Shown piece by piece: positions 24,652-34,117 of a stretch of DNA of 64,000 nt (position 1 is its first letter; the number at the start of each line of letters is the position of its first letter). The stretch is taken from contig NZ_CP130630.1 in the NCBI RefSeq assembly GCF_030551255.1, forward strand, positions 6,739,501-6,803,500, read 5' to 3'. A program made the position numbers and the translations under genes. Under the pieces are notes generated by a model, which saw only the letters and a program-made list of their open reading frames with translations, did not search any database and had not been told where the DNA came from. Source of the stretch: Streptomyces sp. NL15-2K. Lineage in GTDB: Bacteria; Actinomycetota; Actinomycetes; Streptomycetales; Streptomycetaceae.

Positions 24652-26400
24652 ATGCAGCCGCTCGGTGCCGACGAACCGACCGTCGTGGGGCCCTACCGGC
24701 TGCTCGGCCGGCTCGGGTCCGGCGGCATGGGCCGGGTCTACCTCGGCCGCAGCGCCGGTGGCCGTACGGTCGCGGTCAAGATCGTGCACCCGCACTTCGC
24801 GCTGGACGAGGAGTTCCGCGCCCGCTTCCGCCGCGAGGTCGAGGCCGCCCGGCGGGTCGGCGGCTCCTGGACGGCGCCCGTCCTCGACGCCGACCCGGAG
24901 GCGGCGGTGCCGTGGGTGGCCACGGCCTACGCGGCGGGCCCGTCGCTGTCGGCCGCGGTCGCGGAGGGCGGCCCGCTGCCGGCCCATACGGTACGGGTGC
25001 TGGGGGCGGGGCTGGCCGAGGCGCTGGCGGCGGTGCACGAACTGGGGCTGGTGCACCGGGATGTGAAGCCGTCGAACGTGCTGCTGACCGTGGACGGGCC
25101 GCTGCTCATCGACTTCGGTATCGCGCGCGCCATGGACGGTACGGCGTCCCTGACGTCCACCGGGGTGTCCATCGGCTCACCCGGCTACATGTCGCCCGAG
25201 CAGATACTCGGCAAGGGGGCGACGGGAGCGGCGGACGTCTTCTCGCTGGGCGCGGTGCTGGCGTACGCGGCGACCGGCCGGCCGCCCTTCCCCGGGGACT
25301 CCTCGGCCGCGCTGCTCTACAAGGTCGTCCACGAGGAGCCCGAACTCGGCTCGCTGGACGGGGAATTGCGCTCGCTGGTGGCGGCGTGTCTGGCGAAGGA
25401 CCCGGATACGCGGCCGACGCCCGGTGAAGTGGCCCGGCGCCTGGCTCCCGAGGGCGCGGCCCGGCTGGTCGCCGGCGGGTGGCTGCCGGGGGCGCTGGTG
25501 GAGCAGGTCAGCCGTAGTGCCGTACGGCTGCTGAATCTGGAGACGGTGCAGGAGGCTTCGTCGGGGCCCGTCGGGTTCAGCAGGGCTTCGCAGGGGGCGG
25601 AGGGCCTGACTGCCGGTGGGGAGAAGGGTGGGCCTGCTGCCAGGGAGCCGGTTGTCGGCGAGCCGGTCGTCGGGGAGCCGGCTGTCGGAGTGTTCGGGCC
25701 GCCGCCGGTCATGGGGGCGGCTGCGGGAGTGTCAGATGTGCGGGATCCGCACGCGCACGACACGGCCCCCTCCTCCGGACGCTCCGGACCCTCCGGACCC
25801 TCCGACCGTCGGCCGGGCAGGGTCTCCGTCTCCGTTTCGGCGACCTCGGAGTCCAGGTCCGGTGGGCGCGGGCGGCGGTTGAGCTGCACCGTGGCCCTCG
25901 CCGTCGCGGGGGCGATGGCCGCGGTGATGATCGGATCGGCGTTCCTGTTCGACCTGCTGCCGGGCAACCGCGATGACGACGGGGGCAGTTCTGACGCCGG
26001 CGCCAACTCCTCGACGCCGAGCGCCAGTGCGAGCGACGGCGGACCGACCGCCGTACCCGCCGCCTACCTCGGCACGTGGGAGGGCCAGGCCTCCGCGCTC
26101 GACGGCACCCTGCCCATGGGGACCTTCCGGCTGACCGTGCAACGGGCCGATGTGGGCGAGAAGTTGGGGACGCTTCGGCACACGGACGTGCTCGGCGGTG
26201 TCTGTGACGACGTCCTGACCCTGAAGCGGGTGACGAAGAAGCAGGTCGTCGCCACCGCTGTAGGGGCCGAGTCCAACCGGAGCGTGTGTGCGCAGGCCGA
26301 GCACACCGTGCGCCTCACGCCGATCGGCGACGATCTCAACTACGAGTCGGACAGCGCGGACTCGGGGCGGCCCCGGGCGCGACTGTCGAAGGTCGGGTAG
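24652..26400 (+). CDS. Eukaryote-type Ser/Thr protein kinase, membrane-anchored
   Basis: A 582-residue Hanks-type kinase. Residues 12-275 form the kinase domain: Gly loop RLGSGGMGRVYLG, Lys43 in AVKIV, catalytic HRDVKPSN (D137) and DFG (D154-G156), then GSPGYMSPEQ. An Ala/Gly/Pro-rich juxtamembrane stretch leads to one transmembrane helix (about residues 415-440). A roughly 130-residue extracellular domain with three Cys follows and may bind a ligand. An autonomous kinase paralogue follows 111 bp downstream. Confidence 0.92.
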   Translation: MQPLGADEPTVVGPYRLLGRLGSGGMGRVYLGRSAGGRTVAVKIVHPHFALDEEFRARFRREVEAARRVGGSWTAPVLDADPEAAVPWVATAYAAGPSLSAAVAEGGPLPAHTVRVLGAGLAEALAAVHELGLVHRDVKPSNVLLTVDGPLLIDFGIARAMDGTASLTSTGVSIGSPGYMSPEQILGKGATGAADVFSLGAVLAYAATGRPPFPGDSSAALLYKVVHEEPELGSLDGELRSLVAACLAKDPDTRPTPGEVARRLAPEGAARLVAGGWLPGALVEQVSRSAVRLLNLETVQEASSGPVGFSRASQGAEGLTAGGEKGGPAAREPVVGEPVVGEPAVGVFGPPPVMGAAAGVSDVRDPHAHDTAPSSGRSGPSGPSDRRPGRVSVSVSATSESRSGGRGRRLSCTVALAVAGAMAAVMIGSAFLFDLLPGNRDDDGGSSDAGANSSTPSASASDGGPTAVPAAYLGTWEGQASALDGTLPMGTFRLTVQRADVGEKLGTLRHTDVLGGVCDDVLTLKRVTKKQVVATAVGAESNRSVCAQAEHTVRLTPIGDDLNYESDSADSGRPRARLSKVG

Positions 26401-26436
26401 CCCCAGTCACGTCGAAGGTTCAGTAGCCCCAGTCAC
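26386..26436 (+). repeat. 25-bp imperfect tandem duplication over the kinase stop codon
   Basis: Two copies of tcgaaggtnnngtagccccagtcac (26386-26410 and 26412-26436) differ at only three positions. The first contains the TAG stop of the upstream kinase gene, so the second copy is a duplicated gene end. Confidence 0.6.
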
Positions 26437-26511
26437 TAGTGTGTCCGCGATAGCGAACACCAGCATGCCGATCGTGTGTTCCGCCACGCGTGACGACGGG
26501 GAAGGCCCACC

Positions 26512-29082
26512 ATGGAGACACTGCAGCCGGACGATCCGCGTGAGCTGGGCAGCTACCGCCTGCTGCGCAGACTCGGTGCCGGCGGCATGGGCCGTGTCTA
26601 CCTCGCGCGTTCACCGGGCGGCCGTACCGTCGCGGTGAAGGTCGTCCGTCCGGACCTCGCGGCGGACGCCGACTTCAGGGGCCGCTTCCGCCACGAGGTC
26701 GAGATCGCCCGCGCGGTCTCCGGCCGCTACACCGCCCCCGTCGTGGACGCCGACCCGGACGCTCCGCTGCCGTGGCTGGCGACGTCGTACGTGCTCGGCC
26801 CGGACCTGACCGACGTGGTGGACGCGCACGGCGCGCTGCCGGAGCGGACGGTCCACGCCCTGGCCGCCGGACTCGCGGCGGCCCTCCAGGAGATCCACGC
26901 GGCCGGTCTGATCCACCGTGATCTCAAGCCGTCCAACGTCCTGCTGGCCGCCGACGGCCCCCGGGTGATCGACTTCGGCATCGCGCGGGCGGTGGACGGA
27001 AACCGTATGACCCAGACGGGAGTCGTGGTCGGCTCGCCCGGTTACATGCCGCCGGAGCAGGCGCTGGGCCAGGACGTCGGCCCGGCGGGCGACGTCTTCT
27101 CCCTGGGCGCGGTACTCGCCTTCGCGGCGACCGGCCGGAGCGCCTTCGGCGACCGCAGCTCGCACGCGGCGCTGCTCTACCAGGTCGTGCACGGCGAGCC
27201 CGAGCTGACGGGCGTACCGCAGTCGCTGCTCGGCCTCGTCCGGGCCTGCCTGCTGAAGGATCCGGCCGGCCGACCCGCCCCCGCGGAGATCGTGACGGCA
27301 CTGGCGCCGCAGGGTGTCGAAGGCGTGCTGCGCGACTGGCTGCCGTCGGCGGTGGCGTCGACGATCGCCACACATGCGGCGGGGATCCTCGACCTGGAGG
27401 CGCCGGAAGCGGCGGAAGCGGCGGAAGCGGCGAGGGGTGTGCAGGGGGCGGGTCCGGCGGGTGCGCCGGGTGCTCGGGGCGGTGCTCCGGGCGCGGCCGC
27501 CTTCGGGTCGGCACCGGTGATGCCGGGCGGAACGCCGTCCGTTTCGGGGTATGGCACGCCGCCGGGCGGCATGCCCGCGCCCGGTTCCGGATACGGCACG
27601 TCCGCTCCGGGGTACGGGGGCACGTCCGCTGCGGGGTACGGGACCTCACCGGGCGGCACCCCGGCCCCCGGTCCGGCGTACAGAACGCCGGCCCCGGGAT
27701 ACGGCACCCCGCCCGGCGGTTCCCCCACCCCTGGCCCGGCCGGGTACGGGTATCCGCCCGCCGGAACCCACCCGGCTCCGACCCCGCACCCCGGCCACGG
27801 CGGCCCCGGCACCCCGCTCCCCGGCACCGTCCATCTCGGCGCGCAGGGCGGTGCCGCGGCCGGCCCCGCTCCCTCCCGTCGGCGTGTTCTCGGGCTGGCG
27901 CTCGGCGGGGCCGCGGTCGTCGCGGCCGGTGGCGGGGCCGCCTGGTGGCTGGCGTCGGCCGACGACACCCCCGGGTCCGCCACCGACACGGGCGGCAAGG
28001 GCGGCTCGGCCGCACCCGCCGGCGAGAACTTCACGACCCCGCCCGCCGGAGTGGCCCCCCAGCCCCTGTGGCACAAGTCGGTCGCGGAGGACAGCACGGA
28101 CACGGACGTCCCCCTCCTCACCCACGACGGCCTGCTCCTGATCAGCGGCGACCCGCTCGTGGCGTACGACGTGAAGACCGGCAGGGCACGCTGGTCCAAG
28201 AAGGGCATCTGCCGCCCCGGAGCCCGGCTCCTCTTCCACGGCGGCAAGGTGTTCCTGGCCGACGGCGACTACGACGGCGTACTCGTGGCCCATGACGTGA
28301 GGACCGGCGACGAGGCCTGGCGCAGCCGCCTCGGCAAGGACCTCAGCATCGAGGACACCATCGCCATCGACGCCAGGAACGTGTACGTCACGCTGACCGA
28401 CTACAGCCAGTCGAAGTCGGCCACCAAGTACCGCACAGCGGTCGCCGCCGTCAGCCACACCACCGGCAAGACGGTCTGGCTGCAGCGGCGCGACTGGGGC
28501 ACCAAGGACTACGACGTCCAGGGCTCCGTGGCCGGGAACTACCTTGTCTACGCCGACTCCAACTACAACCTCACCGTCCGCAACACCGCCGGCGGCGCCC
28601 AGCTGTGGAGCAAGAAGATCGGCGACGACTGGACCTGGCGGCCCACCGTCGCGAACGGCATGGTCTTCCTGCCCGGCGACAAGCTGACGGCCGTGGACGC
28701 GGACACGGGCAAGAACGTCTGGACGCTCTCGCCCAACGGCCGCGGCGGTTTCGCGAACCCGACGGTCATCGACGGCGTGCTCTACACCAGCGACAACGAC
28801 GACGGTGTCTGGGCGGTGAACGTCAGGACCGGCAAGCGCATCTGGCTCTGCGACGATCTGGACGTCGAAGGCCCGGAGACGTTCCTGAAGGCCGGGACGA
28901 CCCTGTACGGGGCCACCGGATCCCTGGACGGCGGCATCGTCGCCCTGGGGGCCAAGACCGGCAGACTGCGCTGGACCTACACCGACAGCAAGGCCGCGGG
29001 GGAACCGTGGCAGGTCGCCCTCTCCGGAAACCGGCTGATGGCGACGCACGGGCCGGAGATCTACGCGTTGCCCGCCGTGTGA
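26512..29082 (+). CDS. Ser/Thr protein kinase with C-terminal PQQ/beta-propeller sensor
   Basis: An 856-residue kinase. Residues 12-280 hold the kinase domain with K43, HRDLKPSN (D137) and DFG (D154) at the same positions as the preceding kinase, so the two are tandem paralogues. A long Gly/Pro/Tyr-rich linker (about 300-450, repeats of the type PGYGTSPGG) leads to one transmembrane helix near 460-480. An extracellular PQQ_2-type beta-propeller then spans about 530-856 (repeats such as GKTVWL and TGKNVWTL with W-containing blades). Such propellers act as ligand sensors or scaffolds. Confidence 0.93.
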   Translation: METLQPDDPRELGSYRLLRRLGAGGMGRVYLARSPGGRTVAVKVVRPDLAADADFRGRFRHEVEIARAVSGRYTAPVVDADPDAPLPWLATSYVLGPDLTDVVDAHGALPERTVHALAAGLAAALQEIHAAGLIHRDLKPSNVLLAADGPRVIDFGIARAVDGNRMTQTGVVVGSPGYMPPEQALGQDVGPAGDVFSLGAVLAFAATGRSAFGDRSSHAALLYQVVHGEPELTGVPQSLLGLVRACLLKDPAGRPAPAEIVTALAPQGVEGVLRDWLPSAVASTIATHAAGILDLEAPEAAEAAEAARGVQGAGPAGAPGARGGAPGAAAFGSAPVMPGGTPSVSGYGTPPGGMPAPGSGYGTSAPGYGGTSAAGYGTSPGGTPAPGPAYRTPAPGYGTPPGGSPTPGPAGYGYPPAGTHPAPTPHPGHGGPGTPLPGTVHLGAQGGAAAGPAPSRRRVLGLALGGAAVVAAGGGAAWWLASADDTPGSATDTGGKGGSAAPAGENFTTPPAGVAPQPLWHKSVAEDSTDTDVPLLTHDGLLLISGDPLVAYDVKTGRARWSKKGICRPGARLLFHGGKVFLADGDYDGVLVAHDVRTGDEAWRSRLGKDLSIEDTIAIDARNVYVTLTDYSQSKSATKYRTAVAAVSHTTGKTVWLQRRDWGTKDYDVQGSVAGNYLVYADSNYNLTVRNTAGGAQLWSKKIGDDWTWRPTVANGMVFLPGDKLTAVDADTGKNVWTLSPNGRGGFANPTVIDGVLYTSDNDDGVWAVNVRTGKRIWLCDDLDVEGPETFLKAGTTLYGATGSLDGGIVALGAKTGRLRWTYTDSKAAGEPWQVALSGNRLMATHGPEIYALPAV

Positions 29083-29138
29083 GGACGCGTGAGGACGCGT
29101 GAGGACGTGAGGACGCGTGAAGACGTCTAGAACGCGTG
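29081..29138 (+). repeat. 10-bp tandem repeat GAGGACGCGT after the kinase gene
   Basis: Two exact GAGGACGCGT units (29081, 29091) are followed by degenerate copies up to about 29138. The array begins inside the stop codon region of the kinase and contains several GTGA stretches. No function is apparent. Confidence 0.6.
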
Positions 29139-29167
29139 ACGTGGGCTGACGCCTGGCGTCGCGATGG

Positions 29168-29173
29168 GATGAT
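29168..29173 (+). promoter_or_regulatory. -10-like hexamer GATGAT, leaderless candidate
   Basis: GATGAT ends 6 nt before the ATG at 29180 and there is no SD. Confidence 0.35.
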
Positions 29174-29179
29174 CGGTCG

Positions 29180-29959
29180 ATGACCGGCTTGTTGATCGCC
29201 GTCGCCGCGCTGTGGGGTGCGGCTGTGGGGGTACTGGTGCCACGGGCCGCCTACCGGTTCTCCGTCCCGCCGGATGAGGCCTGGCGGGATCGGTGCCCCG
29301 GCGGGCATCCGATGCGAGGGCCGATCCGTGGGTGGATCGGGTGGGCGCGGTGCGGGGAGTGCGCGGGCGGTGCGGTCGTGACCAGCGCCGCCGAGACCGC
29401 CGTCCTCACGAGGATGTACGGCCCCAGCACCCCCCTCGTCGCCCTCACCACCGCCCTCCTCTGCGCCGCCCTCGCCGCCGCCACCGACACCAGGCCCGAA
29501 GTCGCCGTCTGGCTGCTGCTCGCGCCCGTCGGTGTGCTGCTGGCCGTCGTCGACTTCCGGGTGCAGCGGCTGCCCGACGTGCTGACCCTGCCGCTCGCCG
29601 CCGCCGCGCTCGTGCTGCTCGGCCTGGTCACGCTGGTGCCCGAGCACACCGGGCACTGGCCCTCCGCCGCGCTGGGCGCCCTCGCCCTCGGCGGCGGCTA
29701 CCTCGTGCTGTTCCTCATCAACCCCGGCGGCATGGGCTTCGGCGATGTGAAGCTGGCCCTCGGGATGGGCGCCGTGCTGGGCTGGTACGGCTGGGCGACG
29801 GTCATGGTGGGCACGCTCGCCGGGTTCCTGCTCGGGGCGTTGTACGGCGGCGCCCTCGTCGTCGCGCGGCGCGCCGGGCGCAAGACGGGCATTCCCTTCG
29901 GGCCGTTCCTGATCGCGGGGGCGTTCCTCGGTGTGCTCATCGGCGCCTACGCGGCCTGA
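29180..29959 (+). CDS. A24-family prepilin peptidase/methyltransferase-like protein
   Basis: A 259-residue membrane aspartic protease of the type IV prepilin peptidase family. The two catalytic Asp regions are present: VVDFRVQRLPD (about residue 120) and GFGDVKLALGMG (about residue 190). Seven or so transmembrane segments are seen. An N-terminal Cys cluster (CPGG, CGEC) is reminiscent of the zinc-binding methylase domain but shorter than in classic PilD. No pilin-like genes are in the window, so its partner is unknown. Confidence 0.85.
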   Translation: MTGLLIAVAALWGAAVGVLVPRAAYRFSVPPDEAWRDRCPGGHPMRGPIRGWIGWARCGECAGGAVVTSAAETAVLTRMYGPSTPLVALTTALLCAALAAATDTRPEVAVWLLLAPVGVLLAVVDFRVQRLPDVLTLPLAAAALVLLGLVTLVPEHTGHWPSAALGALALGGGYLVLFLINPGGMGFGDVKLALGMGAVLGWYGWATVMVGTLAGFLLGALYGGALVVARRAGRKTGIPFGPFLIAGAFLGVLIGAYAA

Positions 29960-30038
29960 CGTCGGTGAGGGCGAACGCCTGGCGTACGCTGGTTCGGTCC
30001 GTCCTCACCCTGACGAACTTGACGAAAGGGACGCCCCG

Positions 30039-31253
30039 GTGACCGACAAGGCCGAACTCACGTCGTTCGATGTCACAGCCGTCCTCGACCGTGCCGCCGA
30101 GGGTGGGCGGATCACCCCGGAGGAGGCGCTCGACCTCTACCGCGACGCCCCGCTGCACGCGCTGGGCGCCGCCGCCGACGCCGTACGCCGCCGCAGGTAC
30201 GCGGGTACCGAGCACATCGCGACGTACATCATCGAGCGCAACATCAACTACACGAACGTGTGCGTCACGGCGTGCAAGTTCTGCGCCTTCTACGCGGCCC
30301 CCAAGGACACCGCCAAGGGCTGGACCCGCGACCTGGACGACATCCTGCGGCGCTGCGCCGAGACCGTCGAGCTCGGTGGCACGCAGATCATGTTCCAGGG
30401 CGGCCACCACCCGGACTACGGCGTCGAGTACTACGAGAAGCACTTCGCCGCCATCAAGCAGGCCTTCCCGCAGCTGGTGATCCACTCGCTGGGCGCGTCC
30501 GAGGTCGAGCACATGGCCCGGATCTCGGGTGTCTCGGTCGAGGAGGCCATCACCCGGATCCACGAGGCGGGCCTCGACTCCTTCGCCGGCGCCGGCGCCG
30601 AGCTGCTGCCCGCCCGGCCCCGCAAGGCCATCGCCCCGCTGAAGGAGTCCGGCGAGCGCTGGCTGGAGATCATGGAGACCGCGCACCGGCTGGGCGTGGA
30701 GTCGACGTCCACCATGCTCATGGGCACCGGCGAGACCAACGCCGAGCGCATCGAGCACCTGCGGATGATCCGTGACGTACAGGACCGGACCGGCGGCTTC
30801 CGCGCCTTCATCCCGTACACCTACCAGCCCGAGAACAACCACCTGAAGGGCCGCACGCAGGCCACGCTCTTCGAGTACCTGCGGATGATCGCCATCGCGC
30901 GGCTGTTCATGGACAACATCGCCCACATCCAGGGCTCGTGGCTGACCACCGGCAAGGAGATCGGCCAACTGTCCCTGCACTACGGCGCGGACGACCTCGG
31001 CTCGATCATGCTGGAGGAGAACGTCGTGTCGTCGGCCGGTGCCAAGCACCGTTCCAACCGGCTGGAGATCATCGACCTGATCCGCAAGGCGGGGCGGGTC
31101 CCCGCCCAGCGGTCGACGACGTACGAGCACCTCGTCGTCCACGACGACCCGGCGAACGACCCCGTCGACGAGCGGGTCGCCTCCCACATCTCCTCGACGG
31201 CGATCGCGGGCGGCACCGCCCACCCCGAGCTGAAGCTCCTCGCCTCCAACTAG
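30039..31253 (+). CDS. mqnC: Cyclic dehypoxanthinylfutalosine synthase (radical SAM)
   Basis: A 404-residue radical SAM enzyme that cyclises dehypoxanthine futalosine. The [4Fe-4S] motif CVTACKFC (C75, C79, C82) follows NINYTN. The body matches MqnC in the ELGGTQIMFQGGHHPDYGVE segment and in the SLHYGADDLGSIMLEENVV region. A GAAAGGG ribosome-binding site precedes the GTG. The next gene starts 8 bp after its stop, suggesting an operon. Confidence 0.94.
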   Translation: MTDKAELTSFDVTAVLDRAAEGGRITPEEALDLYRDAPLHALGAAADAVRRRRYAGTEHIATYIIERNINYTNVCVTACKFCAFYAAPKDTAKGWTRDLDDILRRCAETVELGGTQIMFQGGHHPDYGVEYYEKHFAAIKQAFPQLVIHSLGASEVEHMARISGVSVEEAITRIHEAGLDSFAGAGAELLPARPRKAIAPLKESGERWLEIMETAHRLGVESTSTMLMGTGETNAERIEHLRMIRDVQDRTGGFRAFIPYTYQPENNHLKGRTQATLFEYLRMIAIARLFMDNIAHIQGSWLTTGKEIGQLSLHYGADDLGSIMLEENVVSSAGAKHRSNRLEIIDLIRKAGRVPAQRSTTYEHLVVHDDPANDPVDERVASHISSTAIAGGTAHPELKLLASN

Positions 31254-31260
31254 GTCGGTT

Positions 31261-31797
31261 TTGCTGACGATTCACGCGGCGGACGAGGTCCGGTACACCT
31301 GGGACTCCGATCCGATCAAGTCCGGTCCGATCGAGTCGGGTCCGATCGAGTCGGGTCCGATCGAGTCGGGTCCGTTCGAGTCCGGTCCGATTAAGTCTGA
31401 TCCCATCAGCGACGGTGCCGTCGCGGTCCAGGGGAGCCGGGTCGCCGCGGTGGGTTCGCTCGCCGAAGTGCGGGAGCGGTTCCCGGGAGCGCGGGTGCGG
31501 CGGTGGCCCGGTGTGCTGGGGCCCGCCCGTATCCACGACGGCCCGCTCCCGGACGCCCCGACCCCGCGTGAACGTGTCCACGCCGTGCTGAAGTCGGGTG
31601 CGGTGGCGGTCCTGGAGGAGTACGTCGACTCGCCCGAACTGCGGGCGGCGGCCGAGCGGAACGACGTGGTGATCCTTCCGCGTGAGCGCCCCACGGCCAT
31701 CGTGGACGGGGGCCGCGCCGACCTCGCCGTCTTCGACGAGTCCGGCGCGTGCCTCGCGACCGTGTGCGCGGGGCGCCTGGTGCACCGCAGGCGCTGA
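31261..31797 (+). CDS. Imidazolonepropionase/amidohydrolase-like small protein with SGPIE repeats
   Basis: A 178-residue protein from a TTG start. After MLTIHAADEVRYTW comes a run of seven 5-residue units of the type SGPIE. A segment resembling the N-terminal beta-sandwich and end region of amidohydrolases follows (DGAVAVQGSRVAAVGSLAEV, ending GRADLAVFDESGACL). No metal-binding HxH motif remains, so it is not an active amidohydrolase. It lies 8 bp downstream of mqnC and abuts the convergent GH18 gene with no gap. Confidence 0.65.
   Translation: MLTIHAADEVRYTWDSDPIKSGPIESGPIESGPIESGPFESGPIKSDPISDGAVAVQGSRVAAVGSLAEVRERFPGARVRRWPGVLGPARIHDGPLPDAPTPRERVHAVLKSGAVAVLEEYVDSPELRAAAERNDVVILPRERPTAIVDGGRADLAVFDESGACLATVCAGRLVHRRR
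31306..31410 (+). repeat. In-frame 15-bp tandem repeat, 7 units
   Basis: Seven units of the type tcgggtccgatcgag encode a five-residue repeat (S-G/D-P-I/F-E/K/S). The inner units (31336-31365) are identical and the outer ones diverged. Being a multiple of 3, unit number could vary without a frameshift. Confidence 0.85.
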
Positions 31798-32850
31798 TCA
31801 GCCGGCGAACGCGTTCGCGAAGGCTCCCGAACTCTGCTCCACTCCGCTGCAGTCGGTCTGCGCCTTCTTCGCGGTTCCCTTCTCACACCGCTGGTCGCGG
31901 ACGGCCGACCACATCGACACCCAGCCGATCCCCTGCTTTTCGGCGAAAGCCCGCACCTGCGCCGCGTCGGAGAGGGTGAACGTCTCGCCGTCCACGTCGT
32001 TGACGCCGATCATCGACGTGAGCGCCATGCCCCGCCAGGCGTTCGCGTCGGAGAGGCCGAACACCTTCTTCAGCTGGGGATGCGCGGCCTTCGCGGCGGA
32101 GATCGCGTATCCGCCCATGTCCCCGCCGTACGACTCGCCGTAATTCATCGTCATGAGGTTGACGGTGGAGACCCGCACTTCGTACTCGTTTGCGGACTCG
32201 AGCAAGGCCACGCTGTCCGTGTTGAGCCCGGACGGCATGACCGGGAGGGTGAAGGACACCTCCAGGTCGGGCCGCTCCCGTTGCAACGCCGCGATCGCCT
32301 CGGAGCGTACGGCGACGGAGCCGGCGTCGGAGAGTTCGTCGCCCTCGATGTCGAAGTCGGCCTGCGTGGAGCCGGCCGCGTCCAGGGCCTTGCCGTAGGC
32401 CTCGGCCAGCTCGGAGGCGCTGTCGCAGGTCGCCGCCAGCTCCTTGCCCAAGGCGCCGCCGAAGGAGACGCGGACCGTGGCGCCGTCCTTCTTGAGCTTG
32501 GCGATCCGGGACTTCACCGCGGAGTCGCCGATGGCACGGCTGCCGTCCCACCGCGGGGCGCAGTCACCGCCGTCGGCGATCACGAAGGCCAGGTTGTACG
32601 TCGCCGGGGAACCCGTGGAGTCGTTGCCGGACGCGTCCGTGGCGCTGACGTACGGGGCGTAGGTGGTGACCGGTTCTGTGGGCTTGGTGGGCTTGGTGGG
32701 GGGCGCGGTGGCCCCGTTGGGGGGCGCGTTCTGCCGCTCCGGCGCCGCCGGTGCCGCGTCCGAGGTGCCTTCGGACTCCGCGGAGCAGCCCGTGGTGGTC
32801 ACGGCCAACAGGCAGGTGAGCCCGGCCGCCGGCTTCAGGAAACGCCGCAT
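31798..32850 (-). CDS. GH18-like (chitinase-type) lipoprotein
   Basis: A 350-residue exported lipoprotein. The lipobox TTTGC (Cys near residue 22) follows a hydrophobic stretch after [11 protein letters not shown] Pro/Thr/Ala linker to about residue 65 follows. The catalytic-type segment [12 protein letters not shown] corresponds to the D-x-D-x-E motif of family 18 glycosidases, and [14 protein letters not shown] is the next conserved strand. It may cleave N-acetylglucosaminyl linkages. Whether it is an active chitinase is unproven. Confidence 0.82.
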   Translation of the reverse strand: MRRFLKPAAGLTCLLAVTTTGCSAESEGTSDAAPAAPERQNAPPNGATAPPTKPTKPTEPVTTYAPYVSATDASGNDSTGSPATYNLAFVIADGGDCAPRWDGSRAIGDSAVKSRIAKLKKDGATVRVSFGGALGKELAATCDSASELAEAYGKALDAAGSTQADFDIEGDELSDAGSVAVRSEAIAALQRERPDLEVSFTLPVMPSGLNTDSVALLESANEYEVRVSTVNLMTMNYGESYGGDMGGYAISAAKAAHPQLKKVFGLSDANAWRGMALTSMIGVNDVDGETFTLSDAAQVRAFAEKQGIGWVSMWSAVRDQRCEKGTAKKAQTDCSGVEQSSGAFANAFAG

Positions 32851-32989
32851 TGCTTATGCACCCGCTCTCATCGTTTCTGTCCCAGGACAGAAACTGAGTA
32901 CGTTTCCGGAGCGGACCTGTCTCACTCGCGGCCGCACTTCGGGCGATCTCTCAGCGACCGCCGGGGGCCGTACTGCAACAATGGGCCCC

Positions 32990-33685
32990 GTGACCCGCGC
33001 TTCCCTGAACAAGCAGCCGCACGAAGTCGCCTCGATGTTCGACGACGTGGCGGAACGGTACGACCTGACCAACGACGTGCTGTCGCTCGGCCAGGACCGG
33101 GTGTGGCGCAAGGCCGTCGCCACGGCCGTCGACGCCCGCCCCGCGCAGAAGGTCCTGGACCTGGCCGCCGGTACGGCCACGTCCTCGCTGCCCTTCGCCC
33201 GCACCGGCGCCTACGTCGTCCCCTGCGACTTCTCCCTCGGCATGCTCCAGGTCGGCAAGTCGCGGCACTCCTGGCTGCCGTTCACGGCGGGCGACGCGAC
33301 GAGACTGCCGTTCAAGGACGACGTCTTCGACGCCGTGACCATCTCCTTCGGGCTGCGCAACGTGCAGGACTTCGATGCCGCTCTGCGGGAGATGTACCGG
33401 GTGACTCGGCCCGGCGGCCGGGTCGTGATCTGCGAGTTCTCCCACCCGACCTGGGCGCCCTTCCGGACCGTCTACACCGAGTACCTGATGCGTGCCCTGC
33501 CGCCGGTCGCCCGCGCCGTCTCCTCGAACCCCGACGCATACGTCTACCTCGCCGAGTCCATCCGCGCCTGGCCCGACCAGCCCGCGCTCGCCGAGCGGCT
33601 CGGGAAGGCCGGCTGGTCGAAGGTGGCGTGGCGCAACCTGACCGGTGGTGTGGTGGCCCTGCACCGGGGCTTCAAGGAGAGCTGA
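32990..33685 (+). CDS. menG: Demethylmenaquinone methyltransferase
   Basis: A 231-residue UbiE/MenG methyltransferase performing the last methylation to menaquinone. The start [26 protein letters not shown] and motif [16 protein letters not shown] are as expected, as are [12 protein letters not shown] and [11 protein letters not shown] 32990 is preferred to ATG 32981 because homologues begin MTRASLxKQPHEV. It lies 3 kb after mqnC and 1 kb before the reductase. All three act on the quinone pathway. Confidence 0.92.
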   Translation: MTRASLNKQPHEVASMFDDVAERYDLTNDVLSLGQDRVWRKAVATAVDARPAQKVLDLAAGTATSSLPFARTGAYVVPCDFSLGMLQVGKSRHSWLPFTAGDATRLPFKDDVFDAVTISFGLRNVQDFDAALREMYRVTRPGGRVVICEFSHPTWAPFRTVYTEYLMRALPPVARAVSSNPDAYVYLAESIRAWPDQPALAERLGKAGWSKVAWRNLTGGVVALHRGFKES

Positions 33686-33702
33686 ACCCGATGTCCTCAG
33701 GC

Positions 33703-34035
33703 TCACCTGAGGACCGCGTACGGGTCTCCCGGCTCGTCGAGCTCGCGCCGCAGCCCGCCCCTGGGGGGCCTCGGCACGCGAGGTTCGCGCATGCCTCCGC
33801 CGCCCTCGCCCTCACCGAAGTCGAACCACACGTAGATCACGGAGTCCTGCGGCACCTCGGCACCGGGCTGCGGGTACTGGCGCACGACGTAGTCGACCAC
33901 GGTGCGGTGGAAGTCCGGCCGGTCCGGCGCGTTGAGGAAAAGGCCCTGCGCCTGTGCTGTCTCGCGCGCGTCCACGGCCATCAGGCCGACCAGACGCGGT
34001 ACGTGCACTTCGGGCGTCTTGCGTGTTATGCGCAC
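33703..34035 (-). CDS. PASTA-domain small protein
   Basis: About 110 residues from the GTG at 34035, which has a GGGGG ribosome-binding site 8 bp upstream. One PASTA repeat (VHVPRLVGLMAVDARETAQA through VVRQYPQPGAEVPQDSVIYVWF) makes up most of the protein. There is no signal peptide or membrane segment, which is unusual for a domain that normally binds muropeptides outside the cell. It ends in a basic Gly/Arg/Pro tail. Function is unknown. It is convergent with menG. Confidence 0.75.
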   Translation of the reverse strand: MRITRKTPEVHVPRLVGLMAVDARETAQAQGLFLNAPDRPDFHRTVVDYVVRQYPQPGAEVPQDSVIYVWFDFGEGEGGGGMREPRVPRPPRGGLRRELDEPGDPYAVLR

Positions 34036-34117
34036 AGATGTCACCCCCAGCGGTACTGGCAGGGTAACCCCGCCCCGTACCGGCCGGAAGCGCCAGGTGT
34101 CTTTCTGTAGCAGTCGA

